Shown here one piece after another: positions 1 through 7,660 of a DNA stretch of 64,000 nt. The position numbers and the translations under genes are program-made. The notes under the pieces were generated by a model that searched no databases, was not told the DNA's origin, and was given only the letters and a program-made list of their open reading frames with translations. Numbering within the stretch: position 1 is the first letter of the stretch; each line of letters begins with the position of its first letter. The stretch comes from Arachidicoccus terrestris (GTDB lineage Bacteria > Bacteroidota > Bacteroidia > Chitinophagales > Chitinophagaceae), in assembly GCF_020042345.1 (NCBI RefSeq), contig NZ_CP083387.1, positions 806,001 to 870,000 on the forward strand, read 5' to 3'.

Positions 1-1437
1 GTCATTTAGCATCAGCCGCCCGATGCCATAGATACCTATCGAGTTCGCGCTATAATTAGGGATAACCGGATTAGACAGCGTAACCGTGTCATTATAGTTG
101 CTCTGCGCCCTTAGATGAATCCCTGCGGTTGTATGCCATTTACCATTATAGACCTTCTGCCAGCTTCCTTCCAGTGTATTTGTCGTCAGCACCAAATCTG
201 TAATGGGGATCGTCGCCCGTGTAGATCTTCTTTTATCAAACTCTTTGCGGAAGTCTTTTTGCAGGTTATATTTGATTTCCAGATGACTGCCATCATTTAA
301 ATCATACGCCAGGTTGGTTTTCAGAAGCTGGTGTGTGACCCTTTGATAGGGTGCCTTATAATCATAACTGAACATCCCCGGATCGAAAGGCCCCGTTGCA
401 TGTATCCGAGTATATAAATCTGCAGCACTGCCGATATCCGATCCGATAAAAATCCCGAGTGCAGTCTGGTATTGGCTAAAAAACACCTCCCCTTCTCCCC
501 TTTTTATCTTATAACCCAATGCGGCAGAAAAATTCTTTTCCTCCAGGCCCGTGTTCTCCAGATAATAATCGGGCGCTTTAAAATTACCCAGCCGCTTATA
601 AGAGCCTTGCAGCCGCCAGGCCAGTTGCGGGATCTGCTTAAAACTGCTGCCCACCCACAGGGAGCCTGACCCGCCTCTTCCATTGGCAACACCATTCACA
701 TTTACTTCCCCATGCAAGGCCGGATCTCCGAAAGGCAATGCCGGCGGATCTAACAGGATAACGCCTCCTAATGCTTCGGCTCCATAACGGACCGCATCTG
801 CCCCTTTAATAACGGTAATGGAAGAAGCAATAGAAGGGTCTATCTCCGGAGCATGCTCTACGCCCCAGGCCTGCCCTTCTAACTTTACGCCGTTATTAAT
901 GACCAGTACCCGGTTGCCATAGAGCCCGTCCACGACGGGTTTCCCGATCGTAGCGCCTGTCTGTAATATATTTAGCCCCGGTATGGCCGTCAGGATTGTA
1001 GCCAGGCTGCCACCTCTGGACCGATCCAGCGCTTTATCCTTAAGGGATATTGCCGGCGCGATTTCATTATATGATTTTGTGAGGCGGTATCCCTGAACGG
1101 TAACAGCTTCCAGATCTGTTACCGACGGCAGCAGATAAACCGTGTCACTGAGCTGCCCGTTTTGAGGATATAAATGGATTTCCAGCGGCTCATATCCTGC
1201 ACATGCAATATGTGCGTGGAATGACTTTAACGAGCTTCGAAAAATGGTAACCTTCCCTAAACTGTCCGCTCTCCATATTCTTTCATTAATCTTAACGGTG
1301 GCATTTGGCAAGGGCAAATGCGTGTGTTGATCTTTGATCAATATCGAAAATCGACTGGCATTGCTCTCAGCCTTCCCTGTTAATATATTTATCCATAAAA
1401 TGCTTAACAAGCATAAAATCCGAACCGGGTACCTCAT
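1..1437 (-). CDS. TonB-dependent outer-membrane receptor, ZnuD-like (3' end beyond window)
   Basis: The open frame runs 479 codons from ATG at 1437 to the window edge without a stop, so the C-terminal part of the barrel is missing. Residues 1-24 look like a signal peptide (MRYPVRILCLLSILWINIL...). A carboxypeptidase-D-regulatory-like beta domain follows, and then a plug domain with the pattern LATILTAIPGLNI, VLVINNGVKLEGQAWGVEHA and ITVIKGADAVRYGAEALGGV. That 'NNGV..EGQ.WG..HAPEID' signature is typical of ZnuD-like and related metal or metal-complex receptors. It should sit in the outer membrane and import a TonB-energised substrate, perhaps zinc or another metal; the substrate is inferred only. 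A -7 promoter box and a palindrome lie just upstream (1461-1489). Confidence 0.85.
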   Translation of the reverse strand, partial: MRYPVRILCLLSILWINILTGKAESNASRFSILIKDQHTHLPLPNATVKINERIWRADSLGKVTIFRSSLKSFHAHIACAGYEPLEIHLYPQNGQLSDTVYLLPSVTDLEAVTVQGYRLTKSYNEIAPAISLKDKALDRSRGGSLATILTAIPGLNILQTGATIGKPVVDGLYGNRVLVINNGVKLEGQAWGVEHAPEIDPSIASSITVIKGADAVRYGAEALGGVILLDPPALPFGDPALHGEVNVNGVANGRGGSGSLWVGSSFKQIPQLAWRLQGSYKRLGNFKAPDYYLENTGLEEKNFSAALGYKIKRGEGEVFFSQYQTALGIFIGSDIGSAADLYTRIHATGPFDPGMFSYDYKAPYQRVTHQLLKTNLAYDLNDGSHLEIKYNLQKDFRKEFDKRRSTRATIPITDLVLTTNTLEGSWQKVYNGKWHTTAGIHLRAQSNYNDTVTLSNPVIPNYSANSIGIYGIGRLMLND

Positions 1438-1460
1438 GATTTATATCTAAAATCTATTTT

Positions 1461-1475
1461 TGCAATAACGTTGCA
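1461..1475. promoter_or_regulatory. 15-bp palindrome, candidate operator
   Basis: TGCAA-N5-TTGCA is a perfect inverted repeat lying between the predicted -7 box and the start codon of the receptor gene, at the expected transcription start. A second pair, GCAAAT at 1481-1486 and ATTTGC at 1497-1502, flanks the -7 box. The position suits a repressor such as a Fur/Zur-family metal sensor; the regulator's identity is inference. Confidence 0.4.
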
Positions 1476-1477
1476 TT

Positions 1478-1918
1478 TTGGCAAATGTATCATATAATTT
1501 GCAACAATGTGTCATTTTTATAAAATTAATTTTCCGGACATTGTTGTCAGCAAGCCATTCGCGTTTCAAGATTTCTTTCATTTTGATTCCGGCAACATCG
1601 CTGCAACTCACGTACAAAGGGGTATATATACAGGATATGCTTTCCAGGGCCGGCGTAACCATGGGCAGCCTGCTACGTGGCGGGAACCTTTCAAAATATG
1701 TGCTGGCTGTCTGTGCCGACGGCTATCGGGTCGTCTATTCATTGGCAGAGCTGGACAGCTCTTTTGTCAGGGATCTACCCATTATAGCCTGTCTGATAGA
1801 CGGCCAGGCGCTCAACAGTGCCAAAGGCCCTTTACGCGTCATTATGCCGGGCGATAAGAAACCGGCCCGTAATTGCTTTCAATTAAAAGAATTGATCGTC
1901 CGGTCTGCCTCAAATTAA
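1478..1918 (+). pseudogene. Molybdopterin-dependent oxidoreductase-like protein, probably 5'-truncated
   Basis: From about residue 28 the frame resembles the small sulfite-oxidase-like molybdopterin-binding domain: LTYKGVYIQDMLSRAG, then LLRGGNLSKYVLAVCADGYRVVYSLAELD, and a C-terminal PGDKKPAR motif that is characteristic of the family. Full-length relatives carry a signal peptide and an additional first beta segment of roughly 50-60 residues. Here the first 27 residues show neither, and the ATG at 1478 overlaps the promoter palindromes of the divergent receptor gene. The gene therefore looks eroded at its 5' end, although a short functional form starting elsewhere cannot be excluded. It converges on the DUF1593 gene. 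Confidence 0.5.
1482..1489 (-). promoter_or_regulatory. Bacteroidota-type -7 box of the ZnuD-like receptor
   Basis: Read on the minus strand the sequence is TACATTTG, an exact match to TAnnTTTG, 44 bp upstream of the receptor ATG. Transcription would start near 1475. No strong -33 TTTG at the ideal spacing was seen. Confidence 0.5.
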
Positions 1919-2021
1919 AATGCGTCAGCAAAGATTCTTTGAAGGTTCGAACTTTAGTGTAAACGCAGGACACCAAGGTACAGTACGGTTGCCAGGTATC
2001 AATATAGCAGGCAAGGAATCT

Positions 2022-3314
2022 TTACTTCAACCAGGACCAGCGTTTGGCCCAGTCTTTTAAAAAGGCGTTTCTCCATTTTTGAACCGTCCTGGCGCCCTGG
2101 CTGTAGCCGCAAAAAAGATCCGGATCCGGCCGGTCTGTGAACCAGTGGTTTCCCAGCGCATAATTTTGCGGATCCCGCTTGCCGGGCCACTTATTACGGA
2201 CAACAAAAGACCCTTTTCTATTCTGAAAGCCCGGTAGATCCGAGCGGATCTCATAGGCCAGTTTTTCAGCCTTTTTAGGTGAATACCTGATACCGTAAAG
2301 ACCGGCTCCCAGATAATATCCAGGCCAGCTTTGCAGCCCGATTCCCGCATGGACATCCATTTTGAAGCAGGGTGAATCTTTGGCCAGATCGAGCACAGGC
2401 CCCTTCAATATTAATTCAATCACTGAATAGACAGGAACCGTATCCTGAACGGTCAGATCTCTGTCAAAGACACGGCGCGGACTCCGGGAAAAAGGAATAT
2501 AGCTTCCACCCCAGCTTTCTTTTTCAGGATGATTCGGGTCACCGTCCATCATATATAACAAAGAGGGCGTATCGCCCATTTTAGGCTCCCCCTTATAATA
2601 GTTTTTAAAATCAGTTCCCAGAAACCCGTGGCCTTTAATCCAGTTATCATAATAACTGGCTTTCTTTAATTCAGCCGGCGCCTGGTCATCTGTAAACATA
2701 CCGGTAAAAGTCGCATTACTCTCAATCAGCCAGAGATCCGGAAAGTTTCGTGCGATATACGCATAACTGTTCACGCACCATTTTTTATTAGGCCCACCGA
2801 TAAAATACACCCGGATCCTGTCTTGAATCTCAGGTGCGTCATGCAAGGCCTGCGCCAGATCGTCCAGCCCACCCCATACGAGTATCCATAAAGGCTGCGG
2901 ACTGGCTTTCTTTGCACAGTGTATGATCCATCTGGATCCTTCTGTGGGCGCAGCAAATCCCGCGTAAGGAGCTGCGCGCCGAACGCCTTGCTTACAGATG
3001 GATCTCAGATAACCGGGCGTAGGAAACCCTTTTGCATGGGCCCACAGCGCCGGCAGATCTTTGGCATACAGATCGATCATCCGAAGGATCTCTTCTTTGC
3101 TGCCATTTCCATAAGAGGGTGAGGACACCAGCCCTTCAAGGGCAAACTCGTTGCTGTACATCAACAGATGCGCCATGGACTGATTATCATCCGGATCTGT
3201 CCCACCGATATCTGTACTGATTAAAACCCTGGGGTTTACGGGAACCTTATTTTGCGCAACAGTTGCTTTGCGGGCAGTAAAACAAATCACAATAAGTACG
3301 ATGCTCTTTTTCAT
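2022..3314 (-). CDS. DUF1593 / nucleoside-hydrolase-like secreted protein
   Basis: 430 aa from the ATG at 3314. The longer frame to 3386 is not used because MKKSIVLIVICFTARKATVAQ is a signal peptide. The mature protein opens with RVLISTDIGGTDPDDNQSMAHLLMYS, the Asp-rich calcium-site pattern of the nucleoside-hydrolase fold. LWILVWGGLDDLAQAL and VYFIGGPNKKW follow, as in the DUF1593 family, often annotated as nucleoside hydrolase-like or cellulose-binding. It should be periplasmic or secreted and probably cleaves a glycosidic or ribosyl bond, but the substrate is unknown. It lies downstream of the multicopper oxidase on the same strand, separated by a strong terminator hairpin, so it is probably transcribed independently. 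Confidence 0.8.
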   Translation of the reverse strand: MKKSIVLIVICFTARKATVAQNKVPVNPRVLISTDIGGTDPDDNQSMAHLLMYSNEFALEGLVSSPSYGNGSKEEILRMIDLYAKDLPALWAHAKGFPTPGYLRSICKQGVRRAAPYAGFAAPTEGSRWIIHCAKKASPQPLWILVWGGLDDLAQALHDAPEIQDRIRVYFIGGPNKKWCVNSYAYIARNFPDLWLIESNATFTGMFTDDQAPAELKKASYYDNWIKGHGFLGTDFKNYYKGEPKMGDTPSLLYMMDGDPNHPEKESWGGSYIPFSRSPRRVFDRDLTVQDTVPVYSVIELILKGPVLDLAKDSPCFKMDVHAGIGLQSWPGYYLGAGLYGIRYSPKKAEKLAYEIRSDLPGFQNRKGSFVVRNKWPGKRDPQNYALGNHWFTDRPDPDLFCGYSQGARTVQKWRNAFLKDWAKRWSWLK

Positions 3315-3459
3315 TTTCCGGCTTTTGGAGATCCTGTATTGGTAAAAGTAGAAGTCTCTAAAGATACATGCGGCAGCCAGAAACAAAAAGAAAAGGGACA
3401 GGGGAAATCCGACCGGCGGCTATTTTGGATAATAAAGCAGTCAATTCAGGACAAAATAT

Positions 3460-3504
3460 ACAAAGCTACCCGGATAATGCATCACATCAGCCGGGTAGCT
3501 TTGT
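3460..3504 (-). terminator. Rho-independent terminator downstream of the multicopper oxidase
   Basis: Perfect 14-bp arms (ACAAAGCTACCCGG and CCGGGTAGCTTTGT) enclose a 17-nt loop. On the minus strand a T-rich stretch follows. It lies 47 bp past the oxidase stop codon. Confidence 0.75.
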
Positions 3505-3550
3505 ATTGATCGTATGGATGGTATTGCCCGCCCAGCTATGGGCTGCCCCG

Positions 3551-6175
3551 TTAATAGGTCAGCGTGATGCCTGCTCCCCAGCCCATATCACTGTCATAAT
3601 GCGTAGACAGAGAGAAGAGCTTGGTCAATATATACTTACCTCCAAAGGAATATTCCCGATCGGAATTCACCATAAACATGGCCCTTAAACGCGGTGTGAG
3701 CGGAATATCCTCCCTGCTTAACTGTAACCTGAAATAACCATTATGGTCCACACTGCCGTCCAGTACCATCAGCCAGGGAAGTGTGTATTGCAGCCCCACG
3801 TGTAAGACCTTACGGTCATCCTTCGTATTTTTCTGACCAAACAGACTTTTTTCTTCCTTACTATGCTTCCTGTATCGCCAGTCGACGCCTATGTAGGGAA
3901 ACAGCCATTGCATTTGATCCACATAGCGGCCAAAATGCGTTTCCACTTCATAACCGTCACTGCTGTTATACCCCAGCCGCCATTCTCCCTCAAATGACCA
4001 TCTGGTATTGGCATACACCAGGCTTCCGTCGTTACCGTTAGTGGCAAAATCATTTTCCGCCTTCAGATGAAACATTCTGTCATCCATCTTCAGCATTTTA
4101 TAGCCCATATCAGGATGCGGCATTTCCGGATTTTTCTCACTGTCCTGATAGGTAAAAATCCTGCCCATGCCACTCATCATGTGATAGAGAATATGGCAGT
4201 GGAAGAACCAGTCTCCGCTTTCCGATGCGCTGAATTCCAGGGTATCGGTTTCCATGGGCATGATGTCCACGACATTTTTCATGGGCGATCTGCTGCCATA
4301 CTGGTTGAGCAGCCTGAAGTCATGTCCGTGCAAATGCATGGGATGGCGCATCATAGAGTTATTTTTCAGGATAATACGAATATTTTCTCCTTTTTTGATC
4401 CGTATCTTATCCGTCTCGGAAACCGTTTTATTGTTAATCGTCCAGACATAACGGTTCATATTTCCTGTCAGCTCAAAATTAAGCGTACGCCAGGGCCCTT
4501 CCGCGAGTGTGGTCTCATGAGTGGCTTCCAGCATATTATAATTCAATGTAACAGGAGCAGATGGAGACATCCCGGCTGCGTCAGACCCCGTATGGGCCGC
4601 TGCCTGTTCGTGTTTGGAGGTGTGACGTATGGGCGCTGCTTTTTTGACCAGCTCCATACCACACTTGGGACATTTCCCTTTACCGGCTGACTGCACCTCA
4701 GGATGCATGGGGCAGGTATAGACCTCACCGGTTGCTGCATGCCCGTGACCAGAAGGCATATCCATACTTTTTTCTATGGATTTCCCGCTGTCCGTTTTCA
4801 TACCGCCGTGCATATGCATCTCCGGCGCAGCATTTCCTGGGCCTGCCCCACCTGTCAACTCCGGATACATCACCCGGTTCATGTCCATGGTCTGTAAAGA
4901 CATGGCCATTCCCATATCATTCATCTGGCCGCTGGTCTTCATCATGTCATTCATCATCTTCATCCCGTTAAAATAACTGAGCCTGGCCAGCGCTCTGGCG
5001 GGACGGCGCCGCCCCTCTCCCAGCCAGAGGGACGCTGCCCCTGTCCGGTCTTCAGCTGTTGCCAGAAACTGATAGGCACCAGCGTCCGGAACCGTCACGA
5101 CAACATCATAGGTCTCGGAAGGCCCGATGATCATATTATCCACCAACACCGGCATGACGTCATTGCCATCGCTGGCAACGACCATTAATTTACCGCCACT
5201 GAATGTCAGCCAGAAATAAGTGGAAGCCGAACCATTGACGACACGCAACCGGACCTTTTCTCCCGCTTTTAAGCCTTTCACCTGACTGGAGTCTGATCCA
5301 TTTGCCAGAAACTTTTCATAATACACATCACTGACATCCATGGCCTTCATTCTTTTCCATTCATTCACCAGTTTGACGCCCAGTTTACCGGCGGCAATCG
5401 CTTCGCTGTAACTCTGTACCGCATGCTTTTTCACCGAAAACCAATCCGAGCCGGTATGCAGCCTGCGGTCAATCTCCTCTGGTTTCATATCGCTCCAGTC
5501 ACTCAACACCACAGGAATGGTCGGTATCTCAGGCTCTGTTCTTTTGTTAAAGATCAAGGCGCCATATAAGCCTACCTGTTCCTGCAGCGCATAATGACTG
5601 TGGTACCAGTAAGTACCGGCCTGTACGACCGGAAACTTGTAGATATAGGTTGTATGTGGCGGAATCGGGTGCTGGGTCAGATAAGCGACCCCATCCATTC
5701 TGTTAGCGAGCTGAACACCGTGCCAATGCACGGCTGTCGGTTCGTCCGACTGGTTATGTACATAAATCAGGGCGGTATCGCCGATCGTAAAGACCAGGGT
5801 GGGCGCAGGAAGCTGGCCGTTTACGGCAATGGCAGGTCTTGTTTTTCCGGAATAGTTCACCATGGAATCTGACACGTAAAGATCATACCGGACCGTTTTG
5901 GCATCGATCGTTCCGGGTGCAAAATGGATACCGGCCCCGGCAGCCTTGACAGGTTTTGTGGCGATATCCTTTTCCATATTGGAGAGTTTCCCTACCGGAG
6001 GTTCCTGACCGGGGACGGTCGGCTGCGCTACCGGAACAGCGAAAGCGTTAAACGGTGTATAGACCTTATTGTTGCCATGGTCAAAACGGGGGTGCGTCTG
6101 GGCATCGGTTTTTCCACTGCCAAAAGTCAGCAGCAGTGCCAGGCACAGCGCGCCCCCTTTAAAATATATTTTCAT
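3551..6175 (-). CDS. Multicopper oxidase (CopA-like) with heavy-metal-binding insert and CopB-like C-terminus
   Basis: 874 aa with a signal peptide (cleavage near TDAQ, residue 26). The cupredoxin copper ligands are all visible: HWHG near residue 150, HSHY near 191, HPMHLHGHD near 608-618 and HCHILYHMMSGM near 657. Between the second and third cupredoxin domains is a Met-rich stretch (MNDMMKTSGQMNDMGMAM), then a heavy-metal-binding motif YTCPMHPEV...GKCPKCGMEL at about 486-508. After residue ~710 a further ~160 residues resemble the CopB-type small barrel (LGYNSSDGYEVETHFGRYVD). The protein is expected to oxidise Cu(I) in the periplasm and to bind copper. It follows the DUF3347 gene on the same strand. 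Typical CopA proteins are about 600 aa, so the length reflects the insert and tail. Confidence 0.92.
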   Translation of the reverse strand: MKIYFKGGALCLALLLTFGSGKTDAQTHPRFDHGNNKVYTPFNAFAVPVAQPTVPGQEPPVGKLSNMEKDIATKPVKAAGAGIHFAPGTIDAKTVRYDLYVSDSMVNYSGKTRPAIAVNGQLPAPTLVFTIGDTALIYVHNQSDEPTAVHWHGVQLANRMDGVAYLTQHPIPPHTTYIYKFPVVQAGTYWYHSHYALQEQVGLYGALIFNKRTEPEIPTIPVVLSDWSDMKPEEIDRRLHTGSDWFSVKKHAVQSYSEAIAAGKLGVKLVNEWKRMKAMDVSDVYYEKFLANGSDSSQVKGLKAGEKVRLRVVNGSASTYFWLTFSGGKLMVVASDGNDVMPVLVDNMIIGPSETYDVVVTVPDAGAYQFLATAEDRTGAASLWLGEGRRRPARALARLSYFNGMKMMNDMMKTSGQMNDMGMAMSLQTMDMNRVMYPELTGGAGPGNAAPEMHMHGGMKTDSGKSIEKSMDMPSGHGHAATGEVYTCPMHPEVQSAGKGKCPKCGMELVKKAAPIRHTSKHEQAAAHTGSDAAGMSPSAPVTLNYNMLEATHETTLAEGPWRTLNFELTGNMNRYVWTINNKTVSETDKIRIKKGENIRIILKNNSMMRHPMHLHGHDFRLLNQYGSRSPMKNVVDIMPMETDTLEFSASESGDWFFHCHILYHMMSGMGRIFTYQDSEKNPEMPHPDMGYKMLKMDDRMFHLKAENDFATNGNDGSLVYANTRWSFEGEWRLGYNSSDGYEVETHFGRYVDQMQWLFPYIGVDWRYRKHSKEEKSLFGQKNTKDDRKVLHVGLQYTLPWLMVLDGSVDHNGYFRLQLSREDIPLTPRLRAMFMVNSDREYSFGGKYILTKLFSLSTHYDSDMGWGAGITLTY

Positions 6176-6391
6176 TTGTATTTTTTAATAGTTGTACCCG
6201 GCAGGAAGTCGGATCTTCATCGCCAGCCAGGCTGCAGGCATAATTATCCTATTGACAGGCCATGCATCACAGGTACAGTTATCTGTCCCTTACATGGTGC
6301 GCTGCTCAATATGACACTTACCCCGCCGGCTGTCGTACCATCCGACCTGCTTTCTATAATGGGTTCGTCTAAATTTCCTGAGTTATATTAG

Positions 6392-6937
6392 CTAGGGCTC
6401 TATGGTCTCTTTCACAGAACCACAGGTCAACATGGACGACCCGTAATAGGGATTCACAATAGGCTTCTTATCACTGAGCCAGCTGGCCTTCGCCATGGGG
6501 CAGTAATCCAGGTACAGCGTTTCAGAGGTCCCAACGACTTTGATCAGGCTGTACAAATGTTCACTCAAATCCTTAAAGGCTTTTCGTTGTGCTTTAATAT
6601 CACCGGACTTCCCAATGGCCTGTGCGCTTTTTAGCGCGGCCTGGCCATCCTTATCGAAAGCCTCTTTGGCTTTGGCGGCCGTTGCTTCTTTCTCCAGCTG
6701 TCCTAGTGCCGCCAAAAGTGCATTTCCCGATTGGGCAGCGGCTGCAGCATTATCTGAAGCGAGGGCATCCTTTACCGATAAATAAGCCTTTATAACCGGT
6801 CCGGCATCTGCAGTACCGTTGACTATATGCAGCGTCGTATGTATGTACGTTGTTGATTGATTAACTGTGGCGCCAGTAGCTACTGCCAGAAAAGCTGTAG
6901 ACAACAGGGCGATCGTGAAAAATATCTTTTTCATCAT
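6392..6937 (-). CDS. DUF3347 periplasmic protein, copper-associated
   Basis: 181 aa with a signal peptide (MMKKIFFTIALLSTAFLAVATG). The DUF3347 domain fills the rest: an alpha-helical segment with YLSVKDALASDN and KAFKDLSEHLYSLIK, then the hallmark end LYLDYCPMAKASWLSDK and NPYYGSSMLTCGSVKETI. The two cysteines, the Met/His-containing CPMA motif and the MLTCG motif are likely metal ligands. In Bacteroidota this family is usually found next to copper or heavy-metal efflux and oxidase genes, and here the next gene downstream is the multicopper oxidase. The 216-bp gap between them shows no gene. A copper chaperone or sensor role is inferred. Confidence 0.85.
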   Translation of the reverse strand: MMKKIFFTIALLSTAFLAVATGATVNQSTTYIHTTLHIVNGTADAGPVIKAYLSVKDALASDNAAAAAQSGNALLAALGQLEKEATAAKAKEAFDKDGQAALKSAQAIGKSGDIKAQRKAFKDLSEHLYSLIKVVGTSETLYLDYCPMAKASWLSDKKPIVNPYYGSSMLTCGSVKETIEP

Positions 6938-7007
6938 TATGATTTTAAATTTTACAAAATAGGATCTACCAGATTACACCAGGTACCGGGAAAGGCACCT
7001 TTGAGGT

Positions 7008-7451
7008 TTATCCTATTTTGGGCGGCCGCCAGATAAAATCAAATCCGGCAGGAAGCCTGAGCGGCAGCGCGACTAGTGTGGGTGTATGGCTGTAGAAAGC
7101 AGGAAAATGCACCACCGGTCTTTTAGCCAGAAAAAGCGGTGCTATTCCTGTGACCGTACAATGACATCCATGACTACAGCTGTCAGAACAGGGCGCCTGA
7201 GAATGCCCGCGCTCCGCCTCAGCTGCCGGTCCACAGCCATGCTCCGCATCTGATAAAGGCTTCCAGTTGTTTTTTGCGCTCTTTTCAGACCGGGCCGCTG
7301 CTTTACCTGCTTCATCATTATGGTGCATATGCCGGCAACATGCATGCGTATTGTGACCGGTCATCTCCTTCTCCGCACATGCCTTCGTTAAGCCCGGCGT
7401 ATACACCAGGCCTAAAAGCAATAAGAAAAATATGTATACGCTGCGTTTCAA
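7008..7451 (-). CDS. Small Cys/His-rich exported protein, probable metal-binding
   Basis: 147 aa with an N-terminal signal peptide (MKRSVYIFFLLLLGLVYTPG). The mature part is unusually rich in Cys and His: HNTHACCRHMHHND, then APCSDSCSHGCHCTV. It ends in an aromatic/Pro segment, FIWRPPKIG, reminiscent of short exported Bacteroidota proteins encoded beside metal receptors and efflux systems. It is the first gene on the minus strand before DUF3347 and the multicopper oxidase, which suggests a periplasmic copper-buffering role. No catalytic domain is visible and the family assignment is tentative. Confidence 0.6.
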   Translation of the reverse strand: MKRSVYIFFLLLLGLVYTPGLTKACAEKEMTGHNTHACCRHMHHNDEAGKAAARSEKSAKNNWKPLSDAEHGCGPAAEAERGHSQAPCSDSCSHGCHCTVTGIAPLFLAKRPVVHFPAFYSHTPTLVALPLRLPAGFDFIWRPPKIG

Positions 7452-7553
7452 AAGCTGTCTTTAAATAGCAACCCAAAGGTAATTTATTTGCCTGAGGCAC
7501 TATTATAAAATTTCCCGGAAAGGTTATAAGATTTTCATGCAACTGCCCGAAAG

Positions 7554-7565
7554 GCAAACGTTTGC
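7554..7565. promoter_or_regulatory. 12-bp perfect palindrome between divergent genes
   Basis: GCAAACGTTTGC is a perfect palindrome in the interval between the Cys/His-rich gene (starting at 7451, leftward) and the receptor gene (starting at 7661, rightward). It is a candidate operator; the regulator is unknown. Confidence 0.3.
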
Positions 7566-7660
7566 GTATTATTTAAATGTTAAAGATATTTTATCAGTCT
7601 AATCCATTCAAAGGTTTTAGATTTGAAGTTTTATCATCATATTCGAATTTATTCATATTC

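Noticed and set aside
504-695. Short minus-strand frame inside the ZnuD-like receptor
   Set aside because: It is a shadow in another frame of the receptor coding sequence and has no family motif.
4067-4690. 207-codon plus frame in the multicopper oxidase
   Set aside because: It lies antisense to a strongly conserved gene with all copper ligands and shows no recognisable domain.
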